The notes below the pieces were generated by a model. The model was not told where the DNA came from and made no database searches. It saw only the letters and a program-made list of their open reading frames with translations. This document shows positions 1 to 9,124 of a stretch of DNA of 43,841 nucleotides, piece after piece; position 1 is the stretch's first letter; every line of letters starts with the position of its first letter. Made by a program: the position numbers and the translations under genes. This stretch comes from Hyphococcus sp. (lineage in GTDB: Bacteria; Pseudomonadota; Alphaproteobacteria; Caulobacterales; Parvularculaceae), in contig JANQOV010000134.1 of assembly GCA_028285645.1 (NCBI GenBank), forward strand, positions 1-43,841, given 5' to 3'.

Positions 1-162
1 CAACGGCGCCAGCAGATCGACAAAATGCGCCGCTGTCGAACCGGTGCCGAGTCCCAGCGTCATGCCGCGGGAAACGTGCTTGACGGCTTTTTCGGCGGCA
101 TGACGCTGGGACTCGGCACCGGTTCGACAGCGGCGCATTTTGTCGATCTGCTGGCGCCGTTG
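1..162. repeat. Perfect 68-bp inverted repeat with 26-nt spacer at contig end (fold-back)
   Basis: Bases 1-68 are the exact reverse complement of bases 95-162, and the spacer is 69-94. The right arm encodes the conserved RpiA start region ([11 protein letters not shown]), so it is the genuine copy; the left arm is the same sequence turned around. The left arm replaces the expected first residues of rpiA with an arm that cannot be a natural RpiA N-terminus. A perfect, unmutated repeat that begins at base 1 is most easily explained as a fold-back chimera at a contig end. A real cruciform-forming inversion is the alternative. Confidence 0.95.
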
Positions 163-732
163 GTCGCTGACGGATACGGACTAAAAGGCGTACCCACATC
201 GGAGGCGACGCGGGCGCGGGCGATAGCAATCGGCGTTGAGATCATCGATCCCGACGAGACGACGGTCATCGATCTTGCGGTCGACGGCGCCGATGAAGCA
301 GACCCCGCTCTTAACCTCACCAAGGGCGGCGGCGGCGCACTTTTAAGGGAAAAGATCGTCGCCAACGCCGCCAAGAAATTCATCGTCATCGCCGACAAAT
401 CAAAACGGGTGTCGACGCTTGGCGCTTTTCCGCTTCCGGTTGAAATCGACCCCTTTGCCTTTGGCCTGACAGTGGCGCGCATTCGCTCAGTGTTGCGGGA
501 TTTGGGCTTTGCTGACGCCGACCTCAAGCTGCGCACAGATGAGGGCGCGCCGGCGAAAAGCGACGGCGGTAATCTCCTCCTTGATTGCGCGCTCCGCCGC
601 ATCGAAGACCCGGCGGGCCTTGACGCTGCGCTTTCAAAAATTCCGGGCGTCTTTGAAACCGGCCTCTTCTGCGGCATGACAGATATGATCATCTATGGCG
701 ATGAAGACGGGGTGAGCATCGTCGAACCCTGA
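70..732 (+). CDS. rpiA: Ribose-5-phosphate isomerase A, 5' end lost
   Basis: RpiA interconverts ribose-5-phosphate and ribulose-5-phosphate in the non-oxidative pentose phosphate pathway in the cytosol. Family marks are the phosphate/sugar loop GLGTGSTA just after the start region, [16 protein letters not shown] and a C-terminal [13 protein letters not shown]. The frame is open further left, but bases 1-68 are a reversed copy of 95-162, so only sequence from about base 70 can be trusted. The segment [16 protein letters not shown] still aligns with the usual helix before the glycine loop, so roughly 10 to 15 N-terminal residues are missing. An unknown gene follows in the same direction, then gor, which suggests a shared transcript. 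The antisense open frame here is a GC-rich shadow. Confidence 0.93.
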   Translation, partial: GNVLDGFFGGMTLGLGTGSTAAHFVDLLAPLVADGYGLKGVPTSEATRARAIAIGVEIIDPDETTVIDLAVDGADEADPALNLTKGGGGALLREKIVANAAKKFIVIADKSKRVSTLGAFPLPVEIDPFAFGLTVARIRSVLRDLGFADADLKLRTDEGAPAKSDGGNLLLDCALRRIEDPAGLDAALSKIPGVFETGLFCGMTDMIIYGDEDGVSIVEP

Positions 733-814
733 CCCTCTCACGGGCGCGTGCTTTGCGCTTTTTGCGCGCCCGCGATAGCTTCACATGCAACGCCAACTGA
801 AGGAGCGCCGCCGG

Positions 815-1330
815 ATGAGCGAAACCCGGTTTCAAAAACTGCAGGAAGCGATCAAGACCTATGGCGCAGCGGCGTTTGAAAACCTGATGCGCTGCAAGGG
901 GTTCGGCGAGGCGTTGATCGACGAACTGCCGGGCTATCTCGAATGCGGCAAGAACTGTGTTACGGCCGTGCCGCCGCAAGGACCCTTCGACCCGCGTAAG
1001 GATTACGGCGATGAAGCGTTCAGCTACAGCCGGCGCGAAGTGATCGTGCTTGAGCCGGTCTATTTCGGCATCGCCCTCACGGTGAAAAACTTTGAAGACC
1101 AGGGATCGCTCTGGCTGCGCACCGCCGTCGCCGTTGAGGTGACCGGCGACAGTTTTGACGTTTTCGTCGCGCAGCAGCCGGTCATCCGCGTCGGCCTTGA
1201 TTACAAAGACAAGCTGGAGCCCGTGCTTGAAGCCATCTACCGCGAATTTTTGAACACCTTCCAGCTTGAAGTGATGGAGTTCAATGACCAAAGATTTGCG
1301 ACCGGCATCGGATTTATTCCTGACGAATGA
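815..1330 (+). CDS. Conserved-looking hypothetical protein, 171 aa
   Basis: I do not recognise the family. The ATG at 815 is chosen over an in-frame ATG at 785 because AGGAG at 801-805 sits nine bases before it. The product is soluble-looking, with no signal peptide or membrane segment. It has an amphipathic N-terminal helix (FQKLQEAIKTYGAAAFENL), a cluster of three Cys in the first third (MRCKGF, ECGKNC), a beta-rich middle (EVIVLEPVYFGIALTVKNF) and a helical C-terminus. It lies between rpiA and gor, and its stop is nine bases before the gor start, so co-transcription with gor is likely. A link to redox metabolism is only a contextual guess. Confidence 0.8.
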   Translation: MSETRFQKLQEAIKTYGAAAFENLMRCKGFGEALIDELPGYLECGKNCVTAVPPQGPFDPRKDYGDEAFSYSRREVIVLEPVYFGIALTVKNFEDQGSLWLRTAVAVEVTGDSFDVFVAQQPVIRVGLDYKDKLEPVLEAIYREFLNTFQLEVMEFNDQRFATGIGFIPDE

Positions 1331-1339
1331 GAACACGTA

Positions 1340-2713
1340 ATGACAAAATTTGACTATGATCTTTTCACCATTGGCGCAGGCTCCGGCGGCGTGCGCGCAT
1401 CGCGGCTAGCGTCAACCTATGGCGCGCGGGTCGGCGTTGCGGAAGAATATCGCGTCGGCGGCACTTGCGTTATCCGCGGCTGTGTTCCCAAAAAGTTTCT
1501 CGTTTACGCTAGCGAATATGGCCACGACTTTAACAACGCTCGCGGCTATGGCTGGTCTGCAGAGAACATATCGTTCAACTGGCAAACGCTCATCGAAAAC
1601 AAGGATAATGAAATCGATCGGCTGAACGGCATTTACATCCGCAATCTCAAAAACGCCGGCGCCGACATTTTCCAGTCCCGCGCAACGGTCAAAGACGAGC
1701 ACACGGTTCATCTTGAAGCAGAAAACCGGACCGTCACCGCGGAAAAGATTTTGGTTGCGACCGGCGGCGCGCCCTGGGTCGATGACAGCATCCCCGGCCA
1801 TGAGCTTGGCGTCACGTCTAACGAAGCGTTTCACCTAGAGAACCTGCCAAAACATGTGGTGGTCGCCGGCGGCGGTTATATCGCCCTTGAATTTGCCTGC
1901 ATCTTTAAAGGGCTTGGCTGCGAGGTTTGCGTCGTCTATCGCGGCGAAGACATTCTGCGCTATTTCGACACTGATGTTTCCGTGCAGGTGCATTCAGAAC
2001 TAAAACGCCAGGGCATTCGCGTCATCACGCAGACGGTGTTCAAGGAGATCGAAGATTTAGGCGGCGGGGAGAAACGCGTTCATCTTTCCAATGACACCCA
2101 TATCGACACTGACATGGTGTTCTGGGCGGTTGGGCGATGGCCTTCGACAAAAGGCCTTGGCCTTGAGAATGCAGGCGTCGAGCTGGCAAAGAACGGCGCC
2201 GTCATTGTTGACGACTATTCGAAGTCGTCATGCGATTCGATCTACGCCGTCGGCGACGTGACCAACCGCGTCAACCTCACGCCCGTCGCCATTCGCGAGG
2301 GCGCGGCCTTTGCCGAAACCTGTTTTAACAATAAGCCGACCAAGATGGATTATCGCTTTATTCCAAAAGCCGTGTTCACGCAGCCGCCGGTCGGCGTTGT
2401 CGGCTACGCCGAGCATGAAGCACGCAAAGAATTCAAAAACGTCGATATTTACAAGACGAACTTCCGCGCCATGAAGAACATGCTCACCGGCTCTGAAGAA
2501 CGGGTCATGATGAAACTCGTGGTCGATGCGGATACGGACAAAGTGATCGGCTGCCACATTGTCGGCGAAGAGGCGGCGGAAATGATCCAGTGTATTGCGA
2601 TCGCGGTGAAGGCCGGCGTCACCAAGGCGCAATTTGACGAGACCTGCGCCTTGCATCCGACGATTGCGGAAGAACTCGTGACCCTGCACGAGAAGTTTGT
2701 CCCGCCCATGTAG
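1340..2713 (+). CDS. gor: Glutathione-disulfide reductase
   Basis: This is an FAD-dependent NADPH:glutathione-disulfide oxidoreductase of the cytosol, 457 aa, the usual size. From N to C it shows the FAD-binding GAGSGGVRASRLAS (12-25), the redox-active GGTCVIRGCVPKK with Cys43/Cys48, the second dinucleotide fold GGGYIALEFA (about 176-185) followed by an Arg-containing stretch (VVYRGEDILR) that fits NADPH, an ATGG and GD FAD motif set (YAVGDVT), and the dimer-interface HPTIAEE with His439/Glu444. The CVIRGCVPKK form with VRASRLA is that of glutathione reductases rather than lipoamide dehydrogenases or mercuric reductases. The start codon follows the upstream gene by nine bases with only a weak Shine-Dalgarno, consistent with coupling. 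No hairpin terminator was seen after the stop. Confidence 0.96.
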   Translation: MTKFDYDLFTIGAGSGGVRASRLASTYGARVGVAEEYRVGGTCVIRGCVPKKFLVYASEYGHDFNNARGYGWSAENISFNWQTLIENKDNEIDRLNGIYIRNLKNAGADIFQSRATVKDEHTVHLEAENRTVTAEKILVATGGAPWVDDSIPGHELGVTSNEAFHLENLPKHVVVAGGGYIALEFACIFKGLGCEVCVVYRGEDILRYFDTDVSVQVHSELKRQGIRVITQTVFKEIEDLGGGEKRVHLSNDTHIDTDMVFWAVGRWPSTKGLGLENAGVELAKNGAVIVDDYSKSSCDSIYAVGDVTNRVNLTPVAIREGAAFAETCFNNKPTKMDYRFIPKAVFTQPPVGVVGYAEHEARKEFKNVDIYKTNFRAMKNMLTGSEERVMMKLVVDADTDKVIGCHIVGEEAAEMIQCIAIAVKAGVTKAQFDETCALHPTIAEELVTLHEKFVPPM

Positions 2714-2995
2714 GCCGCGGCGACGGGCAACATTCCGCAACATCTTGTTACATTAAAACTTATCCCCGCCCCTGGGGACAGGGTTTACTATTCTCGCGCT
2801 GGTTTTGAATTCAGCGCGGCGAACGCCGCAGCATTTTGTTGCGCAAACTTAGAAATAAAAACTAGCGTTTAAACGAGCGCGGCGCCGACATGGAATGTGG
2901 TCCGACAATTTTGGCATAAACCCTAAGGCGAGCGCCAAACGGGTCCGACATCAAGTGGTCCAACATTTGAGATTTCGCCAGGCAACCGTGCGGCG

Positions 2996-3502
2996 TTATC
3001 CGCACTCCGCGGCAACACGATCGAGCGCCGCCGAAACCCCTTGCAAGGAGATCAGATAATTTGTCTGCGTCCCGCGAACAGAAAGCGCGCTTACCCGCAT
3101 ATTGGCGCCGCGGCGCATGGCGCGGATCAGGCGTTCCTCTTCCGCAGAGGCCTCGATGAAACTTTCGTTTTCGGAGACATACATTTGCCATTTGTCTGAA
3201 CCGACGCGGATTTCCGGCGCCGGTGCGTCGCTCAGATTGTATCCCGTCATCAGGCTGGGCTGGTTCTTTGCAGCGCCGGATTTCCAGGTCGCCACCAGGA
3301 AGAAAATGTCGCCATGATTGACCGATTTCGGAGACTTGTCCTTGGCTTCCGTGGCGGCGAAGCAAACCGTATCGCCGTCAATATCACGCACGAAGACGCT
3401 CCAGTCTTTGTGCGTCGCCTTGGCCTGCGGCTGCGCCAAAGCGCCGCTCGCTGCGACAATTGTAGAAAAAGCGAGAGTGGCGAAAAACTTAAAACCCGGC
3501 AT
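2996..3502 (-). CDS. Invasion-associated locus B (IalB) family protein
   Basis: This is an exported protein of 168 aa with a signal peptide of about 23 residues (hydrophobic FFATLAFSTIVAASG, then ALA before QPQAK). The mature part matches the IalB pattern of alphaproteobacteria: KDWSVFVRD, a buried VCFAATEAK strand, GDIFFLVATWK, SDKWQMYVSENESFIE, and a late RAMRRGANMRVSALSVRGTQT followed by YLISLQGVSAALD and a final Cys. IalB-like proteins are periplasmic or surface proteins, named from Bartonella entry into red cells, and they are widespread in free-living relatives where their role is unclear. The ATG at 3502 has AAGGAG ten bases upstream. It is divergent from acnA and convergent with gor. 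Confidence 0.85.
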   Translation of the reverse strand: MPGFKFFATLAFSTIVAASGALAQPQAKATHKDWSVFVRDIDGDTVCFAATEAKDKSPKSVNHGDIFFLVATWKSGAAKNQPSLMTGYNLSDAPAPEIRVGSDKWQMYVSENESFIEASAEEERLIRAMRRGANMRVSALSVRGTQTNYLISLQGVSAALDRVAAECG

Positions 3503-3666
3503 GTCAGTTCAACTCCTTGGACGCGTCTCATGAATACTCATGTTTGCGGCGGTAGCATAGCCCCAAATGTTCCGCCCAAGAGGCGCCAGCGGGAATTGCG
3601 CAAGACCCGCTCATCCGCCATAAGAGCCTCGCATCGTTGGGATTTTTTAAGGAGCCGGAGGACCGC

Positions 3667-6348
3667 ATGAAACCGGGACAAGATACGCTGAAGACCAAAA
3701 AAACGCTGACCGCAGGCGGCAATTCATACGCCTATTTCAGTCTGAAGGAAGCGGAAAGCCAAATCGGCGATGTCTCGCGCCTGCCCTTTTCCCTGAAAGT
3801 GTTGCTAGAAAACCTCTTGCGATTTGAAGACGGCCGGTCGGTCACGGTCGACGATATCAAGGCCTTCGGCGACTGGCTCAAAGAGGGCAAGACAGCGCGG
3901 GAAATCGCCTATCGCCCGGCCCGCGTCCTGATGCAGGATTTTACCGGCGTGCCGGCGGTGGTCGATCTGGCGGCTATGCGCGACGCCATGAAAGCGCTCG
4001 GCGAGGACCCTGAGAAGATCAACCCGCTGGCGCCGGTCGATCTCGTCATCGACCACTCGGTGATGGTCGATTATTTCGGCGGCCCGCAGGCCTTTCAGAA
4101 GAATGTCGCACGCGAATATGAGCGCAATGGCGAGCGCTACAAATTCCTGAAATGGGGCCAGGGCGCCTTTGACAATTTCCGCGTCGTGCCCCCCGGCACC
4201 GGCATTTGTCACCAGGTCAATCTTGAATATCTCGCGCAAACGGTTTGGACGGCTGACGCCGGCGGTGAAACCTTCGCTTATCCGGATACGCTGGTTGGCA
4301 CAGACAGCCACACAACCATGGTCAACGGCTTGTCGGTTCTTGGGTGGGGCGTTGGCGGCATCGAGGCGGAAGCGGCGATGCTCGGCCAACCAATTTCTAT
4401 GCTCATCCCAGAAGTGATTGGCTTCAAACTAACCGGCAAATTACCAGAAGGCGCAACAGCAACTGACCTTGTGCTGATTGTCACGCAGATGATCCGGAAG
4501 AAGGGCGCCGTCGGCAAATTTGTGGAGTTTTACGGTCCCGGCCTTGACAATCTAACGCTCGAAGACCAGGCGACCATCGCCAATATGGCGCCAGAATATG
4601 GTGCAACGTGCGGCTTCTTCCCGATAGACGACGAAACCTTGCGTTATATGAAAGCAACGGGCCGTACCGATGACCGTATCGCGCTGGTTGAAGCCTACGC
4701 CAAAGAGCAAGGCATGTGGCGCGACGCTTCGACGCCGGACCCTGTCTTCACAGATACGCTGGAGCTTGATCTTGCGACAGTAGGTCCGTCGCTTGCCGGA
4801 CCAAAACGTCCGCAGGACCGCGTTGCGCTTTCCGGCATGCCGGAAAATTTCGCGACAGCGCTCGACAAGGAATATGGCCTTGCGGGAGACGCCGGCAAGC
4901 GCGTCGCCGTTGACGGCGAGGCGTTCGATATAGGCCATGGCGACGTTGCCATCGCGGCGATCACATCGTGCACAAACACGTCAAATCCGTCCGTTCTTGT
5001 GGCGGCGGGTCTTGTGGCGCGCAACGCCCGCGCACGCGGCCTCAAAGTAAAGCCATGGGTGAAGACCTCGCTCGCGCCGGGTTCGCAAGTGGTGACAGAC
5101 TATCTGGTAAAAGCCGGGCTGCAGGACGATCTAGACCATCTGGGCTTTAATCTCGTGGGCTATGGCTGCACGACCTGCATCGGCAATTCCGGCCCGCTTC
5201 CGCCGGCGATTTCCAAAGCCGTCAACGAAGCAGACCTCGCCGTTGCAAGCGTTCTATCCGGCAATCGTAATTTCGAGGGTCGGGTCAGTCCGGACACACG
5301 CGCGAACTACCTTGCCTCGCCGCCGCTGGTGGTCGCATACGCTATCGCCGGTTCGGTTAACATCAACCTGACCTCTGACCCTATCGGTCAGGATACGGAT
5401 GGAAACGATGTCTTCCTGAAAGACATCTGGCCGACAAATCACGACATTGCGGAAATCGTCCGTGCGAATGTGACGCCGGAAATGTTCGCATCTCGCTATG
5501 CTGATGTCTTCAAGGGTGATGAAGAGTGGCGATCGATCGCAGTGAGCGACGAAGAAACCTATCAGTGGCCGCCATCGACCTATGTCGCCAACCCACCCTA
5601 TTTTGAAGGCATGGCCAAAACGCCCGAAGCGGTAAAACCGATTGAAGGCGCGCGCGTGTTAGCGCTGTTCGGCGACTCCATCACCACCGACCACATCTCC
5701 CCCGCTGGCGCCATCAAGGAAGACGGTCCTGCGGGCGAATATCTGAAGTCGCATCAAGTGCCCGTCAACGAATTCAACTCATTTGGCTCGCGCCGCGGCA
5801 ATCATGAAGTGATGATGCGCGGCACCTTCGCTAATATTCGCATCAAAAATAAAATGGTGCCCGGCACCGAAGGCGGCGTCACCAAGCATATCCCAAGCGG
5901 CGACGAGATGCCGATTTACGACGCCGCAATGAAATACAAAGCGGACGGGGCGCCGCTTGTGGTCTTTGCCGGCGAGCAATATGGCACCGGCTCCTCCCGG
6001 GACTGGGCGGCGAAAGGTACGATCCTGCTTGGCGTGCGCGCGGTTATCGCCGGTTCATTTGAGCGCATACACCGCTCGAACCTCATCGGCATGGGTGTCT
6101 TGCCCCTGCAATTCAAAGACGGCGATAGTTGGGAAGCACTCGGCCTTACCGGCAACGAGCAAGTGACCGTCCATGATGTCGACGCTATAGAGCCGCGGCA
6201 GGACGCGAAGGTCTCCATTTTGTTCGCCAATGGCGACAAGAAAGACATTACCGTCCGTGTGCGGATTGATACGGCTGATGAGCTCGACTATTTCCGTCAC
6301 GGCGGCATTCTTCATTACGTCATTCGCAAACTTGCGGGCTTGTCCTGA
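3667..6348 (+). CDS. acnA: Aconitate hydratase A
   Basis: It isomerises citrate and isocitrate in the TCA cycle using a [4Fe-4S] cluster. Length is 893 aa, typical of the AcnA/IRP1 class. The cluster cysteines are Cys435 in TSCTNTSNP and Cys501/Cys504 in [10 protein letters not shown], the same numbers as in E. coli AcnA. Other signatures are [22 protein letters not shown], the swivel-domain [13 protein letters not shown], and a C-terminal [10 protein letters not shown] catalytic loop. The ATG at 3667 is preferred to an in-frame TTG at 3637; GGAGGA lies immediately before it and AAGGAG a little further up. It reads away from the ialB-like gene across a 164-base gap that must hold both promoters. 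No clear terminator follows. Confidence 0.97.
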   Translation: MKPGQDTLKTKKTLTAGGNSYAYFSLKEAESQIGDVSRLPFSLKVLLENLLRFEDGRSVTVDDIKAFGDWLKEGKTAREIAYRPARVLMQDFTGVPAVVDLAAMRDAMKALGEDPEKINPLAPVDLVIDHSVMVDYFGGPQAFQKNVAREYERNGERYKFLKWGQGAFDNFRVVPPGTGICHQVNLEYLAQTVWTADAGGETFAYPDTLVGTDSHTTMVNGLSVLGWGVGGIEAEAAMLGQPISMLIPEVIGFKLTGKLPEGATATDLVLIVTQMIRKKGAVGKFVEFYGPGLDNLTLEDQATIANMAPEYGATCGFFPIDDETLRYMKATGRTDDRIALVEAYAKEQGMWRDASTPDPVFTDTLELDLATVGPSLAGPKRPQDRVALSGMPENFATALDKEYGLAGDAGKRVAVDGEAFDIGHGDVAIAAITSCTNTSNPSVLVAAGLVARNARARGLKVKPWVKTSLAPGSQVVTDYLVKAGLQDDLDHLGFNLVGYGCTTCIGNSGPLPPAISKAVNEADLAVASVLSGNRNFEGRVSPDTRANYLASPPLVVAYAIAGSVNINLTSDPIGQDTDGNDVFLKDIWPTNHDIAEIVRANVTPEMFASRYADVFKGDEEWRSIAVSDEETYQWPPSTYVANPPYFEGMAKTPEAVKPIEGARVLALFGDSITTDHISPAGAIKEDGPAGEYLKSHQVPVNEFNSFGSRRGNHEVMMRGTFANIRIKNKMVPGTEGGVTKHIPSGDEMPIYDAAMKYKADGAPLVVFAGEQYGTGSSRDWAAKGTILLGVRAVIAGSFERIHRSNLIGMGVLPLQFKDGDSWEALGLTGNEQVTVHDVDAIEPRQDAKVSILFANGDKKDITVRVRIDTADELDYFRHGGILHYVIRKLAGLS

Positions 6349-6374
6349 CAATACATCCAATCCATTCTCGCGAA

Positions 6375-6400
6375 GGTTGCCACTATGCTCGGTTGCCACT
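6375..6400. repeat. Pair of 10-bp direct repeats upstream of the barrel-GT2 genes
   Basis: GGTTGCCACT occurs at 6375-6384 and again at 6391-6400, a 16-base spacing, in the gap between acnA and the next gene. The position, about 85 to 110 bases before the start region, would suit a regulator-binding site, but a chance repeat cannot be excluded. Confidence 0.4.
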
Positions 6401-6485
6401 CTAGGTTCGTAGATCGCGCTATGTAATTCTGCCACACTGACGTCCGTGTCTTCGGGGGAGGGAGATACGAGTTGGGGATTAATCC

Positions 6486-7310
6486 TTGGCGGGACGATTT
6501 TGCGCTCGGGGGAGCAGCAGAAAAGTACTGGCGGCGATTGCCGCCATTCCCCTTTATGCTGTCCCGATTGGCGCTGACGCCTCTCCATGGCCGCGCACGA
6601 ATGGCGAACTCTTTGTCATCACCCGCGCCGATTATTTCACTGCAAACCTCTCTTCCGGCGACGAGACCGCAAACATTCAGGACAAGTTCGAACGCCTCGA
6701 CACCAACACGTATATTGAATACGGCTTAACTGACAGTATTACGATCGGCGGCAAGGTCGTTTACGGAACAAGTTGGATTTCCCGTCCAACTGGAATGCAA
6801 TCGGCCGCCGGATTTTCCGAAGCGCAAATCTTTGGCCAGGTTGGTGTATTCCAGACGCCCAGCCATGTTGGCTCACTTCGCGCATCCGTAGTACGGCCAT
6901 CGCGGTTCAGCGCTGGCGCCCGCGCCGAACTGGCAAGCAGCGCTTACGATCTTGAGCTCGCAGCGCTTTATGGGCGAAACATCATCACCGGGTCGACAAA
7001 AGTCTTCAGCGCAGCCGATGTCGGTTTTCGCAAACGATTGGGAGATGCGGCCGACCAGATCCGCGCAAATATAACAATCGGCGTCGAACCCTCTGCGCGC
7101 TGGCTCTTCCTTGCGGAAGTCCATTCCGAGTTTTCATTGAAGAACGAAAGCGCCGACGGCGCCGACTTCGATGTGACAAGACTCCAGCCTTCAATCGTTT
7201 GGCGCTTTCATGAGCATTGGAGCTTGCAAGCAGGTTTGTCCGAGGAAATAGTAGGGCGGAACATCGACCTCGGTCGCACTTTCTTTCTGGGTATTTGGTC
7301 GCGCTTTTAG
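6486..7310 (+). CDS. Putative outer-membrane beta-barrel protein, start uncertain
   Basis: Family not recognised. The protein has a signal-peptide-like N-terminus (VLAAIAAIPLYAVPIGADA, then SPWP) and then about ten alternating amphipathic beta-strands such as YIEYGLTDSITIGGKVVYG, GSLRASVVRPSRF and IWRFHEHW-like aromatic ends. The last residue is Phe (GIWSRF), as in many outer-membrane barrels. About 240 mature residues would suit 10 to 12 strands. The only in-frame start is TTG at 6486, right after an in-frame stop. The strong GGGGGAGGGAGA at about 6454-6465 instead points to a TTG at 6472 in another frame, so a frameshift or indel near 6500-6525 is possible. The stop codon directly abuts the next gene, a membrane glycosyltransferase, so the two probably act together, perhaps in glycan export. 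Confidence 0.7.
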   Translation: MAGRFCARGSSRKVLAAIAAIPLYAVPIGADASPWPRTNGELFVITRADYFTANLSSGDETANIQDKFERLDTNTYIEYGLTDSITIGGKVVYGTSWISRPTGMQSAAGFSEAQIFGQVGVFQTPSHVGSLRASVVRPSRFSAGARAELASSAYDLELAALYGRNIITGSTKVFSAADVGFRKRLGDAADQIRANITIGVEPSARWLFLAEVHSEFSLKNESADGADFDVTRLQPSIVWRFHEHWSLQAGLSEEIVGRNIDLGRTFFLGIWSRF

Positions 7311-9044
7311 ATGTTTGATAATCTTCAACACGAAACGGAACCGACGCAAGAGGCATCCCCCCTCCCGCAGCCCGACCCTGACTTGCAATACTTCGAACGG
7401 CTTCGCGACTATGTGCGAATGGGCCGCGTTCCATGGCGACGCGTTTCGTCATGGAAGAAGGAAGATCTTTGCAATCGCGCTTTAGTTCAGCCACGGGATG
7501 TCGGTTTCCAGGGCCGCACGCCGTTTCCGCTTCGCGCTCATAGATTCGTTTCAAATCTCGACTTTCAATCCATGCTTCGCAAGAGATTTGCAACTGAAAT
7601 AACAGAAGCGGCAATCGGCGATTTACAAAAGATCAGCCCTCATCTTTCAGCGGCAAAAGTGCTTTCAACCACGCAGCGAATTGCGCTTACAGGCCTTATT
7701 CTGGCGTTCGCTTATGCATTTGCGACTGCGCCGCTTGCGACAATCATCAGCCTTAACGCCGTCATAACGGCCTACTTCCTGTTGACGATCTCCTATCGCG
7801 CCATCTTGATAATCTTGGGCGCCAAAATAAGAAAAGCGCAGTCACTGACGCCAGCCCTCAAAGAGGAAGACTATCCCGTCATCACGATTTTGCTGCCGCT
7901 TTATGATGACGCAAACGCGCTGGCGCCCCTCACCCGTTCGATCGATGCGTTGCAATATCCCGCAGGCAAAAAAGACGTCAAACTATTACTCGAAGCCGAT
8001 GATGACGAAACCCTTGCCGAAGCGCGCCGCCTTGGACTTCACGAGAAGTTTGATGTTATCCCCGTGCCGCCGGGCGCGCCGCGGACGAAGCCGAAAGCCT
8101 GTAACTTTGGCGTGCAGATGGCTCGCGGCGATCTTGTGGTGATTTACGACGCTGAGGACCATCCCGAGCCTGATCAACTCATTAAGGCAGCCCGTATGTT
8201 CGCCGGCGCCGATCCAGCCCTCGCCTGTGTTCAGGCAAAACTCAATTACTATAACCGTGATGAGAATTGGCTCGCTCGACTATTCACCTTGGAATACTCG
8301 CTTTGGTTCGACTGGCTCTTGCCGGCCTTACAGAAACTGCGCGCGCCCATTCCTCTTGGCGGCACCTCAAACTTCTTCAAAACCGAAACGCTGATGAAAA
8401 TAGGCGGATGGGACCCGTTCAATGTAACGGAGGACGCTGATCTCGGCTTGCGGCTATCGCAACTTGGCTATCGCGTTGAAATGCTCGATTCGACCACTTT
8501 TGAAGAAGCAAACTGCGAGATTGGCAACTGGATAAGGCAGCGCTCTCGCTGGATGAAAGGCTATTTGCAGACTTGGTTGATCCATATGCGCCGCCCTCAG
8601 AACATTACGCGATCGACGGGATGGCTTGGCCTCTTGACTATTCAACTTTTTATTGCAGGCAATGTGCTCAGCGCGCTCATCAACCCCATACTGTGGACGA
8701 TCTTTGTGGTGTGGCTAGTCACGCAAGCCCAGATCATTTCGCTCGCCTTTCCAGAGCCATTGTTGACGTTAAACATGTTCGCGCTTGTTTACGGCAACTT
8801 ATTTTTCATCACCCTTGCGGTGCTGGCGCCATTCAAAAGGGGATGGTTCGGCCTTTCCCTATTCGGCCTGACGGCGCCCTTCTACTGGCTGCTCACATCA
8901 GTCGCCGCCTATAAAGCGCTATGGCAATTGATCTTCCGTCCGCATTATTGGGAAAAGACCGATCATGTGATCAGCGAAGTGGCGCAACAACGACGCCGAG
9001 AGGCGTTGGCGTATTTTCAAAACGCGCCAACACACAGCAAATAG
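7311..9044 (+). CDS. Membrane GT2 family glycosyltransferase, processive type
   Basis: This is an inner-membrane protein of 577 aa. A basic, soluble N-terminal region of about 120 residues is followed by two membrane segments (about 125-170) and a cytosolic GT-A domain. The catalytic signature is complete: acidic DDD near 229, DAED at about 280 (metal binding), TEDADLGLRL near 373, and QRSRW near 410. Four or five membrane segments follow to about residue 540. This D, DxD, TED, QxxRW set is that of processive beta-glycan synthases (cellulose, chitin, hyaluronan, cyclic-glucan types), but the sugar cannot be read from sequence. The ATG follows the upstream TAG with no gap and no Shine-Dalgarno, indicating translational coupling with the barrel-like protein. 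Confidence 0.88.
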   Translation: MFDNLQHETEPTQEASPLPQPDPDLQYFERLRDYVRMGRVPWRRVSSWKKEDLCNRALVQPRDVGFQGRTPFPLRAHRFVSNLDFQSMLRKRFATEITEAAIGDLQKISPHLSAAKVLSTTQRIALTGLILAFAYAFATAPLATIISLNAVITAYFLLTISYRAILIILGAKIRKAQSLTPALKEEDYPVITILLPLYDDANALAPLTRSIDALQYPAGKKDVKLLLEADDDETLAEARRLGLHEKFDVIPVPPGAPRTKPKACNFGVQMARGDLVVIYDAEDHPEPDQLIKAARMFAGADPALACVQAKLNYYNRDENWLARLFTLEYSLWFDWLLPALQKLRAPIPLGGTSNFFKTETLMKIGGWDPFNVTEDADLGLRLSQLGYRVEMLDSTTFEEANCEIGNWIRQRSRWMKGYLQTWLIHMRRPQNITRSTGWLGLLTIQLFIAGNVLSALINPILWTIFVVWLVTQAQIISLAFPEPLLTLNMFALVYGNLFFITLAVLAPFKRGWFGLSLFGLTAPFYWLLTSVAAYKALWQLIFRPHYWEKTDHVISEVAQQRRREALAYFQNAPTHSK

Positions 9045-9124
9045 CAATCGATCTGATGTTTTCCTTGAAAACCGCTCGATAAGAGCAATATTGGTTGGCA
9101 AGCACTGTAAGACGAAGTTGACCT

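Noticed and set aside
60-692. Antisense open frame of 210 aa opposite rpiA
   Set aside because: GC-rich codon bias keeps the antisense frame open; the protein is Ser/Arg/Pro-rich with no family signature, and rpiA is certain on the other strand.
1340-2713. gor as mercuric reductase or lipoamide dehydrogenase
   Set aside because: CVIRGCVPKK with the VRASRLA start and HPTIAEE fits glutathione reductase; there is no HMA domain, no C-terminal Cys pair and no lipoyl operon.
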